In this document: in pieces, positions 26,122-37,756 of the stretch
How positions within the stretch are numbered: position 1 is the first letter of the stretch
Layout: each line of letters opens with the position of its first letter
Origin: Acanthochlamys bracteata
Taxonomy: Eukaryota > Streptophyta > Magnoliopsida > Pandanales > Velloziaceae
Length of the DNA stretch: 64,000 nucleotides
Direction: 5' to 3'
Assembly: GCA_019914995.1 (NCBI GenBank)
Contig: CM034129.1
Location: 8,177,725 to 8,241,724 of the forward strand
Notes under the pieces: generated by a model
The model's input: only the letters and a program-made list of their open reading frames with translations
Databases searched by the model: none
Told to the model about the DNA's origin: nothing
Made by a program: the position numbers and the translations under genes

Positions 26122-28823
26122 TGTCACGCCCCTATCTAGAGTATAACACCAAAATTGTCCCAACATACTCAAAATAATAAGTACCAAAATTTTTCAAAAT
26201 TTCAATAGCACTTCCCCTAAAACTCTAAGAGTGTAAACACAAATTTTAACATAAAACAACACTATATATATATATATATATATACCTTCTCATGCCACAA
26301 AAGAAAAACATGATTACTAAACTACACACACTACAATCAATGGCTACCGGTAGCCTACCGACTATAATACAAAATAAAACAATCCAAAATATACAACAAT
26401 ACATAATTAAGCAACAGAATAGTACAGGCCTCTTGAGATCACAGAATTATCTATATGCAAAATAAAGTATCAAGGTACATCGAGATAATGTGTAGGCTTC
26501 ATCGATGATGCTAATTCAGATTCTCACCTTACTACCTCTGAGCTATCTGGGAGAAGCCAAAGAAAAGAAAGAAATGAGCCCAGTCTCAGTGAGGTTAAAA
26601 ATAACAGATGCACCGTTTAAGTTTTCTAATACATTATCCTAATGTTTACATACTAACTTTCTACATGTACAAAAATGCAAGGATTGGATCAAGATCATTA
26701 TTACTAAGTCCTGAATCGTCCCATACCAACTCGACCTTAGTACAAAAGGTTTGGCTATATGCAATGCATATACTTCAAACAATAATCATACAATAAAAAC
26801 AAGAAACTATATTGTCCGCTATATAAATATTTTATTATTATTTTTAAAAGTATAAGTATAAAGATTCCAATTTAATAAAAGCAATATTGAATAAAATAAA
26901 ATTAACTTTAGATAATTAGAATACAACATATTAAATAAAAAATAAATATATAAATAATAAATAAATTATGAAAATACCTAATAAATAGTAGTGAATGTCA
27001 TATTAAAAGCCAAACAAATAAGTAAATTAAGAACCTATAACAATTAAACATTTATTTACCAAACATCAATCCACAACAATTTTTACCACCGGAGAGTCAG
27101 GATAAATACCAAGGACCGAGCGAGATCGCTTCTCCTGCTCGTCCACATAACTATATATTTAACCCAGGTGCTATGGTATTATCGCCCCCACACGCATGGG
27201 CCCACCTAATCTACAGACGAAAGAGAGAGGAGAGAGTGACGATAATCCTGAACTCAACCCCTGACTATCGCCTGCCTCAATGCAGCGCGAATCTCTAAAC
27301 ACTTCAAAATCCACAATTACTTCAATAAATAACATTTTAAATAAAACTCAAATTAATCGTCAAACATAATCTATAGCTTAATAAATGAAAGCATAATAAC
27401 ATCATACGAAATCATTTTCAATTCATTTAGAAATCCATAAAATTATTGTCATAAATCATTTAACTCTTTAAGTAAGCATAATAACACTTATCCAATCGTG
27501 CATAAACCATATACATATAACTCATCTTTCAGATTTTCATTAATACTCATTTGATAAATTTATCCACATATTGTAAATCTAAATTACTATTTATACTATT
27601 ATAAATCCTTATCATGTCAATAAAACATATATCACATATAGCTATGCATTATGGAGGTATAATCGTAAAATGCAAATAAAATGGCAAAGTATGCCCGAGG
27701 ATCAAAACAATGTTACCTGTGCTGAAAGCCTAACGTTAGTCTAGGAAGAAAAGATGGCACGGTAACTCTCACCTTAAATTTCTTCGTTATTGCTTAAGCC
27801 GCCACAATTTCCTTGAAACACTATCTTCTCTTTTCAAGCCTAACAAGCATGCATAAATAATTACCAAAGTCCATCAACTTAATATTATCGAATACTAAGC
27901 ATCTACGAAAATATAGCTCTACATCTAAATTAATGCATACTCTTGACTTTAACTTTCTTCCCCAAACATAACCGCATAAAAATCATAGTTTTATAAGCTT
28001 ACCTAATTATACAAATCAACTACTCTTAACCACCTCCAATTTCGACGTTGAATCTTTAATGCTTTCGATCGAGGAATAATACCTACCGCGTAAAAAGTTA
28101 ATAATTACATTAATAACAAGTCTTAACGACGACATTAAACGTAGCAGCTCACCTAACAATTCCGGTCGCTTGTTCGCCGGACTCCGGCGATTAAAGTTCC
28201 GACCACTGAAAAATTTAGTTAGTGAGAAAGATATAGCAGCAGTAGTAACGAAAGCAACTGCTTGGATTGCTTACGGCGGCAGCCACCGATGAAGAAACAA
28301 ATTTCTGCCAAACCCTAGATTTTACTCCGGTGAGATCTACAGCGTAATCAAGGCAAGTAAGGAGCAAGAGAAAGATGAGAAGGGTAAGAAACCACTTACA
28401 GCGTCGATCGCCGGCAGATTTGGCCGAATTCTGGCAGTGAATAGCTTGGGCAGTAAGGAAGCACGAATTTTTCGTTGCTTGGGCAGTGAATAGCTTGGCG
28501 ATTAAAGAGGGGATGAATGGAAGAAGAAGAAAGTTAATTTGGCACAAGCTGAAAAGAATTTCAGCAAGAAGGAGGGATCGGGAGGGAGAGAGCACCGATG
28601 AAACTTCTGCGCGCGGGAGAAGAAAAAGACAGAGGAGCAGGGAGGTAAGGTGAAATGAAAATATTAAACTTAAGACATTTTCTAGAGTTATTTAGACATC
28701 TTTAATACTTGTTAAGGAATAGTGTCTAATTGAACTCCACCGACAGGCTCAACTTGCTCACACACCTACCCAAATCATTTATGATGACAAGACTACCCAT
28801 TAAAGAAAATTTGAGATATTACA
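26122..28823. mobile_element. 2.7-kb solo LTR (probably Ty3/gypsy-type)
   Basis: Begins TGTCACGCCCC and ends GAGATATTACA, so it has TG...CA termini. It is flanked by a perfect 5-bp direct repeat TATCT at 26117-26121 and 28824-28828. There is no second LTR and no gag-pol coding, so a solo LTR left by unequal recombination is the simplest reading. Read on the minus strand it starts TGTAATATCTCAAATTTTC, a start I associate with long LTRs of plant gypsy elements; the family is inferred. It contains a (TA)n run near 26265 and a 126-codon minus ORF (28215-28595) rich in hydrophobic residues that I do not consider a gene. Confidence 0.72.
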
Positions 28824-29805
28824 TATCTAATGTTGCAGACATTTTTGCTATCATGATATGTCAAGAGTAGACTTCACTCGCGAAAGGGGTTTACATGTTT
28901 AAAAGCAAAATTAAGTCAATTTGTCTGAAATTCGGTTTTGTTCTGGAATGTAATTGCTCTGGATAGATTGCTATATCTACAAATTTACGTTTTTAATTAA
29001 ATGCTAGCTGCAAAGTACATCAGACCAACTTGTCTTGTTCATTTCATGTTGACCTTTTTCTATAAAGATGATTTCATCAATTTTTAATGTGCATGAGCGT
29101 TGAAACAAGCATGATGTGCAACATTTTTTTTATTTAATATCTTTTGGTATTAGGTGTAATGTAGCACATAAATAGGTGACATTATTTCCCACGAGCAAAA
29201 GTTTGGCAAAAGCAATAACTTGAGACACCAACAAAGTTTGGAGTGCAATACTTAAATTAAAGTTCTGCAATCGCATATGTGGAAGGCGTAGCGTACTATA
29301 CTACTTAACAACTTGTATGACACTGGAGTTCATCACTTCACTTAGGACGATGAAGCATGGATCACCAATCTAACTCAATTCCACGAGATTTTGAAAGGCT
29401 TCAATTGACGAAGCTAGTATTTAAATTTTCAACCAATCAATTTGGTAAGCTAATGCATGGACTTTGACGTCTCCTCGAACACCCATAACTCCATTACAAA
29501 ATTATCTCTTCAACAAGCATTTGCTTAGTTAATTGTGGGATTCACAAATTTTGATTCGCAATACTATCTTCATGTATATCTTTTTTTTCCTTTGTTCTTT
29601 TTCTTTTTTATTTATAAATGTAAGCTCCAACCCTACTTCACATCTGTTCTATGCTATCCTGAATTTCAGATGTAAGTTATGTATTAGGATTCCGCAATGA
29701 AGGAAATAATATTAAGCAAACCACAATCTCCCTAGGGTTCATTAAATTATAAGTTGGGTGGAAAACGCTTGCTCTTCATTCAGACTTGTACAACTTATCG
29801 TATCC

Positions 29806-30009
29806 TTATTCATTTCTATTTGGAGACTTAAAAATCTCCTTTAAAAAAAAAATATCTTGTTTTGACCGAGCGACTTCAATACACAAGAAATTTTTTAGTC
29901 TTTCAAGATTCTTTATTTTAAATTCAGTTACCAAATAATTCTGAATTCTAAAGATTTGATTCATGTCATCTCCTATGATTATCATGTTATCAATATAAAT
30001 TATTAACAC
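29806..30009 (-). pseudogene. copia reverse transcriptase fragment (copy 2)
   Basis: A 67-codon stretch containing LIIYIDNMIIIGDD, where the catalytic YxDD of reverse transcriptase has become YIDN, followed by YLVTEFKIKNLERLKNFL and IEVARSKQDIFF. This is the standard copia sequence downstream of the active site. The altered second aspartate and the early stop show it is dead. Confidence 0.8.
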
Positions 30010-33000
30010 AGTTATTTTTCTTTGTCGAGGTTTAGGAATAAAATATGATCTAAATTGTTCTTTTCTAAAGTCATTTTTTTATTTTCAAACTAAATCATCC
30101 AAGCCATATATTCAGAGATTGCTTCCATGTATATAAGTTTAATACGACGGTAAAATGAGAAGCTATATTGTATTCCAGCGGAATACTTCTAAGATAACCA
30201 TGTAGGAAGAAATTTTTAAATCAAATTGATGTAACATCCAATTGAAATTTACTGCAAGAGATAACAATACTTTAACTTCTTTAGTTTTGCCACTAATGAG
30301 AATGTCTCTTGATAATTTATACCATACGTCTACATATATTTTTTTGTTACAAGTCTTACTTTATACGCCTCGATGAATCTGTTTGCTTTGCTTAATGGAA
30401 AAGACCCACTTGCGTCTCACTTTTCGCTTTCCCTTTGGCTATAGATAAGAGTTAATGTGTTAGTTTTTTGTCTCATTTTCTGTAGCACAATGTCTTATTA
30501 GTTATTGCATGAGTACACTTTAGATCTATCAATGCTTTGCCTACTGCATAAGGAACATGACAAATGGACAGATTATGCAAAAAACTTTTAATGATTTTGA
30601 TAATCTCTAATGAAAACATAATTGCCTTGGGTATTTTAATTTTATCTCTTCAACCTCTATTGAGTAATGGTCGTTGGTTTATCATAAGATACTTGAAAGA
30701 TAAATTTATAACGGTACGAGTGCCCATTATATAACCATGAGTTAGAGTAGTAGGAGACTTCCTTAGAAATATTTTGAAAAAGATTGATCTGCTAGTATTG
30801 ACAAATGAGATTCTAAGCTCTTAGTTTTTAAGATACAATTAGCTCTATCTAACTTATCTTGTTTCTCTTATTGTGCATGGATTAATTAAGGCTACTACTG
30901 GAGTAGCTAACCTAAATCTAAAAGTATTTTTCGTATTACCACCCTCAAATTATTCTGTTGTAAAAAACGTCTACCTAAAGCCGATCCAGTTTTTCTAATT
31001 ATTTTGCCCCTCACATTGTGTCTCCTCTTGATGAAAAGAAATGTGGATACCGAAGATTAGAGAAAATGATTTCAAGAAGATTGTATGGTGATATAGATGT
31101 GTCTAATAATAGGACTATAACACCGACATCTTTTCTTATGTTTAGCATATTCCACAAACATATACCGAACAACAGATGGGTCAAGTTTACTTTGTTAGTT
31201 TTTATGAAAATGTAAAAAAAACACATCTAAAGGTATGAGATCATGAAAAGTATATAGTAAAGCTATATGATGAGATAAAACCTGATGTAGAGTTCGAAAG
31301 TATAGCACTTTAGTGGCATATAATTCAACAAGTAGTCAGTTGAGATAATCGCATCTTCCCAATAACTTTGACGCATAGGAGCTCAAATCATGAGGGCTTT
31401 TGCTGTTTGTAGAATAAGTATATTTTTCGTCTAGCGACACCATTACAAAAATATGGTGTTCGAGAATAAGAGGTATGACGAAAAATATCATGTGTGTGAT
31501 AATAGTTTTCAAATTCATGGTTAACACATTCTCTATAGTTATCTTAACGAAGAATCTGAATATTAACTGAAAGTTAGTATGAACTATAATATGAAAATTC
31601 TAAAGATACTAAAGATATTATGCTTGCATTTCATTAAATAAAACCAAGTCATGCATATACAATCATCGACAAAATCATAAATCAGTGAAAGTGAGATGAG
31701 TACACATAGTAAGGATCTCTAAACATCATGGTGAATCGAAGTAAAATGATCTTACTTTTGCTGAAGCTTATAGGATAAGAAATATAAGAATTTTAGTTAA
31801 AATGTACACATCATGTTTTAAAATTGAGTGACGTAAGTTTGAAAGTTTGGAACTAATAATTCAAGTAATTAATGAATTGAGTTCTAGCTAGAAGTGTAAA
31901 AACAAGCAGGCTTTCTCGTAAGAGGCAAGCAAGATAATTGGTCGACCCAACCTGACCTAATTCTAGCTCCCGAGCTAGGTTGGCCCAACCAAGTGACGAA
32001 TATTTGACCCAACTCAATAAATTAATCCAATTTACTTTTTAATAATAATAATTATGTTTTATATAACTTTATATGGTCAAAATTTGATCAATCAATTATT
32101 ATTTTTTGACCAATTTAATAGTCAAAGTTGATCTAATCAGTGGTCAAACTTTTGACCGTTGAGCAGCCTAGCTAGGCGGCTTGCTAGGCAAAGATTTTTG
32201 GCCTGCTTGACTAGGCTAGTGTACAAAAGAATTTACTTCAATGGCCATGTAAATAAGAACAAAACAAAGCATATATTGAGATCTTTGTTCTAGGTCCATA
32301 GATACTTAGACTAGATCACACCTATTTTACCTTCTAAATTCATGTATTTTTACCTTGAGAATAACGGAGTAGGCAACAATGTCCTTCATACTATTGACAT
32401 TCAAGTGAAGTATCTCAAAATCAAGCCTCTCCCCCGAAATCATTATCTTGACAGCTTAGCCCAGTATGTACTTTGATATGATACGTAGGAGAACGTTTTA
32501 GCCTAGACTGAAATCAAGTAAAGGCTCGTTCATCTGATGTATCCTGTTCCTCTCCATAGTGATGTGTGAATGGACGAGTAATTCGATCTTCTTCCTCTTC
32601 TATTATAACTTCACTGTTTGAGCTCTTCTTTTTTTTTTTTTTTAAGGTAAAAGGTGAGCTTATAATTGTATAAAGTTTGACTTTAGCCACTTAATCGAGT
32701 ATATCCACATTTCAATCTATAATTAATTTTCATATGGCTTCTTATCGATCAAAGATCTTTACATCAACCTTAATCGAAATTTTGGATCTTGTTAATTGGA
32801 GTATATTAAAGAAAATTTATAAACAAATATATTAAAGAGGAAAACATTTTTTCATGAAAATTGCAGATATCATAAATTGCTTGAATTAGAGGTAGTGATC
32901 TTGCAAAATCTCGTGCTTACTATTTTAAATGATCAATAGAAATAGAAGATATAACAAAATAAACTATTGACATGAAAAATAACTTTTATACTATATTCTG

Positions 33001-33112
33001 ATGCTCCGCTTTTTCTGCTTGATATGTGGACATACATAGATATTAATTTTTATAATGATTGAAAATTAATTTTAATAGTTGTAGTGCATGTTGTTTAAAC
33101 TTAGGCCCTTTA

Positions 33113-33124
33113 GCTCTGATACTA
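33113..33124 (-). other. tRNA-Met-type primer-binding site of copia copy 2
   Basis: The minus strand reads TAGTATCAGAGC, one mismatch from TGGTATCAGAGC, the usual complement to the 3' end of initiator tRNA-Met in plant copia elements. It implies that the 5' LTR lay just to the right of 33124. Confidence 0.5.
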
Positions 33125-33518
33125 TTTTAGTAAATTAGTTAATCCAAAAGTTTAAGTTAATAGATGAGAATTTGTTTTTATAGTAATCAGAATATTCAAT
33201 AAAGCTATCTCACCTATGGACAATTACGTCCGATAATATATTTTATAATGTTTTGTAATATGTTTCTTTGGGATATTCAACACTATCAATATTTTAAATT
33301 GATATCATAGTGTTCTTAGTGTCTAAGGTATAGTTGGCAATTAATTCTTTATAATATCTCTTATGGTATATATATAGTCGGCAATTATTAAGGACAAATA
33401 TGAGATTACCTATCATAAAAACTCACTTAAAGAAAATAGTCTCGCGTCTAATAATTGTAAAGTTCTTGTATTTCTGTATAAGATTCTAAGTTCTCTATTA
33501 CCTATTTGTTTAAATTTG

Positions 33519-33760
33519 GAATGTTCGAAAGTGCTTTGAAAAGTGATTTTATAAAATAACAGATATTTTTGTTGTATTTTGATAAATAAATTTTATTTTT
33601 TATCAAAATAATAATAAAAATAAGTAATAATAAATTTTTTATTACTAAATTTTTTTAATTTTTAAAATTTAAATAAATTTTATAAAATATTATAATTTTT
33701 TTTAAAATATAAAATAAAATATTGAAAAGAAAATTTTGGAGAACGCATCGCCAACCATAA
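33519..33760. repeat. AT-rich MITE-like block
   Basis: Starts near GAATGTTCGAAAGTGCTTTG and ends near AATTTTGGAGAACGCATCGC, so the two ends give a loose inverted pair. The interior has the AATAATAATAAAAATAAGTAA-like core found in the 46.5-kb MITE. Boundaries are approximate and no target duplication was seen. Confidence 0.35.
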
Positions 33761-33994
33761 CAAAGAAGACGCTTATTAAATGCCAAGTGATACCGGATGG
33801 TCCACCTCTAGTGCATTTGAAACACTTTCAATGTAATAAATAGATTTTCTCTTCCGAGTTTTGAATATACACATTTTACGTACCCTGATAAACCAAATAT
33901 TAACGAAGTTAAACATCTTTAAGAAAGGGATTCTTATTTATTCGTGAAAGTTTACGCAATTGCTACATCTCAGGCACCGTAATACTCATCAAAT

Positions 33995-35872
33995 TTACCA
34001 AGTTCTACCCCATCTGGTAGGCAAACCCAAAATCGCTTGCTTGTTCACCTTCACTCTGGTGCTGGTGACAATCTTGAACCACTGGCTCTGCGGGTCGCAG
34101 TCTCGATCACGACTAACACACTTGCACGGATTCGTGACGATACGACTGCCGTCGGAGTCCACATCCAAGCACAGAGTTGAATTATCACTACTAATCATCT
34201 TGGAAGAAACATGCATCTTTGAGTCTGAGATCAATTCCCATTTGGATTTAGAGTCCTTGCAGAAGATGCCTAACTTCACTGGCTTGCCTCGTCCCTCAGC
34301 TTTCATGCAGAGCATGGAAGAGTTTAGTGTTAGTGTTTGTTGATCAGTAGTGAAGTCATTCCATGTTTCAGAGTTAGTGCAAGGACCAAGTTGGAGAGGT
34401 TGAACTAAACTTTTTCCAACAATACACATTCCTGTTTGTGGATGGAAAATAATCTTGTATGGCGGATGATTAGATAAGCCAGGGCCTCGGAATGATGACT
34501 GGAGAGGCGTGATCCTTTGCAAGAAGCTTGAGTTCCTTTCTCCACACCAATTCCACTTCAGCAAACCATAAGATTCATCATGTCCAAGTTGCCCTTGCCT
34601 CAAATAATAGCTCCCTTGTAATGCCCATAGCGCCCAGTCGAGGTCAAGCTCCGCCGCAAGACTCATCATACAACCAAGAAAACGGTTATCGTTGATGTTG
34701 GTACCTCTCTGATCAACTCCAAACTCACCAAGGAACAAAGGGAATCCATTGTCTAAGAGAAACCCAGCTCTTCGTTTTACATTCCCTGCGATGGTGGCGC
34801 AAACTTGATTTGGATTACCACTCTCCCATGCCTTGCCATCGGAGAATGCGTACCAGTGCACTTCAAATACAAGCTTGTTGGTGAATGAAAGCTGGACTTG
34901 TTTTTTTGACAGGAAGCTTAGGTCATTGTCGAAGCTGAGGCCTGAGAGGACGACTAGAACGTTTGGGTTTGTAGCATGAACTGCTTCAGCTCCTCTTTGC
35001 ATGTTTCTGCATTGTATCATACGCAAAATCCAGAACTTTATTTTGTTACCTGATGCAGTTAGAACTATGTATAGCTAAAAGAGATAGTAGTATATGTTAT
35101 GCTGTACCTGTACCAATCTGTGACATTCTGCTTGGGGCCTCTGAGCTCATTCCTGAGGCTCATGCCAACAACATTTGCAGTGCCATTGAACATTGTGGCC
35201 ATCTTAGTTAGCCCTTTGATCCATGTATCAGGGTTGAAATAGGTATCTCCAAAGAAGCCATTGTCGTCAAAATTGCTGCAGCACCAACCTGGCTTACTTA
35301 TGTGATTGTCCAGAATGACCATTATGTTGTTGTCTCCTAGGTTCGACACAACTGCCTGTATATGAAGCCATGAAATGAGTGGGTATAAACAAAAAAGTAT
35401 GAACTTTGGGTTTGGACAATGCTTGAATGCAAAACCAAGTCATTGACCAACATTTATTGGAATAAAAACAGAAAATCACCTTATAGGCTTGAACAAGCGT
35501 GAGATCGATTATAGCGGGATTGTTGACTTCGATTGCAGCAATGGATTCATTGAGACCCAGAGACTGGAAAGACTGCCTAACAGTGAGTGAAGCCAATGAA
35601 TCATTTGTCATCATGAACAAAGGCCAAGTGAGCCTAACACAGTTGAACCCCATGGAAGCTATCTTCTTAGAAATGGTATCCAATGATTGCTTTCCAAGTC
35701 CTTCTGCTACGACAAGCTCTAGGTGTGAAGCCCAATTCACACATGCAAGCTTCACCCGCCGCCCCGATTCATCGACTATCCATCGAGAATTTGTGGATAA
35801 AGGCAAACATGCTGTGAGTCCATAGAGACAGAAGACAAGCAGCGGAATAATGAGTACTAAAGAGAGTCTCAT
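33995..35872 (-). CDS. glycoside hydrolase family 5 (cellulase-like) with C-terminal ricin-B-like domain, three exons
   Basis: Exons: 35872-35480, 35355-35108, 35006-33995; 1653 nt, 550 residues, in frame throughout. Signal peptide MRLSLVLIIPLLVFCL, then the GH5 domain with acid/base Glu201 in MSLRNELRGP and nucleophile Glu308 in LFLGEFGVD. The C-terminal ricin-B-like segment starts around PPYKIIFHPQTGMC and ends after SQWFKIVTSTR. Predicted secreted beta-glycan hydrolase, substrate unknown. It is the paralogue of the gene at 22250-24738, same strand, about 9 kb away, with the solo LTR and copia copy 2 between them. Introns 1 and 2 match that gene in position and phase. Its introns 3 and 4 are absent here, the third exon being continuous for 1012 nt. 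The C terminus lacks the basic tail of the paralogue. Confidence 0.93.
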
Positions 35873-36744
35873 GGTTCTCTAGAGCTCAAGTCTTGTAATA
35901 TTAGTTGTTGGCGTTGTCGTTGAATTTAAAGAGATAGGTTTGCTTTATTTGAAGATAGTTTATGCTTCAAAGAATTGTAAGAGGTAGGAGAAATCTTGCA
36001 GTTGTTGTTGCTTAGTTTTTCAAGTTAACTGAAAATTTAAGATGCTTATCCAGGTACTGTTTTCTACATTGAAATTGAATCTTAGATCCTATCATGCAGA
36101 TAGGAATTGATTCAATTTAACTGCTGAAATTGCATTTTCTGTTGTTTGCTTGAGCAAGTTTTTTTGAGTGCTTTGCATTCTGTAGTTTTGAAGTAAAATT
36201 AATACTTTTCTAGATGTTTGCATGAGTCAACATATAATTATTTTAGATTTTTTTTAATTATTTTAAAATATATTTTTTTAAAATTAGATGTCTTTTTATT
36301 ATTATAAATCTCTCCTTATTTGATATTATAAAAAATTTATATATATATGTATTTATATTGAATAATAGATGAATAAGATTGAAATAATTTTTTCTTCACT
36401 AGGTACAGAAGAAGTGCAAGCTAATTAACCTTCAGTAGCTTCAGTTTCAGTCTAAATTCAGTTATTTAATTAATCCTTAAACCAACTTCTTGTGCTCGAC
36501 TAACAGTGATTTCATGTGGTTTAATTAATCCTTAAAACCAACTTTTACTAACATAAGTTCATAAAAAACTCAAATCGAAGAGAAACCCGGGCCGTTTTCA
36601 TTGTAATGCATTTTTTAATGGACTCAATCTTCCAGACCGAACTTTATACAGAAAAGTTTCTGGTGTTTGATCATAATAAACGGTAGTGCTTTCAAGGCCT
36701 TACGTCACATTGATACCAGAAAATAAGTAAAAAAAGTTTGTGAT

Positions 36745-36763
36745 ATATATATATATATATATA
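36745..36763. repeat. (AT)n microsatellite
   Basis: An uninterrupted ATATAT run of about 19-20 bases in an AT-rich intergenic stretch between the second GH5 gene and the RGLG gene. Otherwise 35.9-37.7 kb shows no gene. A GC-rich patch lies at about 37.02-37.12 kb. Confidence 0.7.
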
Positions 36764-37756
36764 TTGCTTTCTAGGCTTTCAAGGCCGATGTTCGATTGCC
36801 GATTGCTTGCTCACCAGACGTATTTTCAGTCAGTGATAGATTTTACCGACTGATTTTTGATCTATTAGTAGTGACTAATAGGTTCAGGTGAAATGTTGTT
36901 TTGTTGTAGTGAGTCATTTATAAAAATTAATCAATTATTTTAGTATGAAATTTTGATGGGATGCATTTTGTCTTATAACTCATGGAATGAGAAATTGTTG
37001 CTTTATGCGATGCTAATTGGCATCGACTCACGTCCGATCGATTGACCCGGCCGGTAGGATCGCAACCCGCCGACCCGGAGAGCTTAGTATAGAGGCCTTT
37101 CACGCTCCTACTTGACCTAAAATTTGGACGAACAGATAGCTAAAAACGTTTGCATTCGAGTAGCAAAGCAGAGGCAACGCAGTTATGAAAGGGCAGGAGT
37201 TTCAAGTTATCTTTCAAATTGACGCATGAAATCTTGAAAGCATTGCAGTAGAGTTTTACATTTATGTGCCATCATTCACGACGCACTCGTTTTCCATGAA
37301 GCCAGAGGATGCTAAAGCTTCAGTGCAATCAGTGAAGGATGGTGATAAACGCAGCTAGACTGCAACAGTGGTCCCTCTGGTGCTACATGCTTACCGTTGC
37401 CAACAAAAGGGATCTCTAGTTAGTCGGCAAGGTTGAGGTCCAGTCAAGCATGAATTTAACACCAAAATGAACCATTTTGCACTTTTTAACTCCAAAATTG
37501 AGCACGTTACATTTTATCCATAAACTGTACAATACACATGTTTTAACGATAGGGCAAACTAAGTCATACGAAGTTATATACAACGTACAGCCATCTAAAT
37601 ACAAGAGAAAGATCATGCCCGCTAAACTTTGAAAGCTCTCTTGTTAGCTCAATATGAACAAACCCACTTTCTCCTATACAATGTCCGAACCATGAATTAA
37701 CAAATGCATTATTGAACAACAGCAGAATTCTGATGCAACTTGACCAACCAAGCAAT

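Larger units (their letters stand above)
29690..33124 (-). mobile_element. decayed Ty1/copia LTR retrotransposon (copy 2)
   Basis: Read on the minus strand, the order fits copia. A primer-binding-like site at 33113-33124 comes first. Integrase core pieces follow near 31.68-31.60 kb (FVDDCICMTWFYLMK) and 31.54-31.40 kb (EFENYY and NGVARRK in one frame). The integrase C-terminal part lies near 31.1 kb (MFVEYAKHKKRCRCYSP). Reverse transcriptase is seen near 30.43-30.2 kb (RKWVFSIK, LHQFDLK) and at 30009-29806 (YIDNMIIIGDD). Frames are broken many times. Clear LTRs were not found, so both limits are approximate. A separate GGTTGGCCCAACC-rich segment at about 31.9-32.2 kb may be a later insertion. 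Confidence 0.7.

Noticed and set aside
28215..28595. 126-codon minus ORF with hydrophobic stretches
   Set aside because: Lies wholly inside the presumed solo LTR. No recognisable family and no exon partner; best read as LTR sequence.
32550..33110. gag of copia copy 2
   Set aside because: Expected here from the primer-binding site, but no convincing gag motif could be read in any minus frame.
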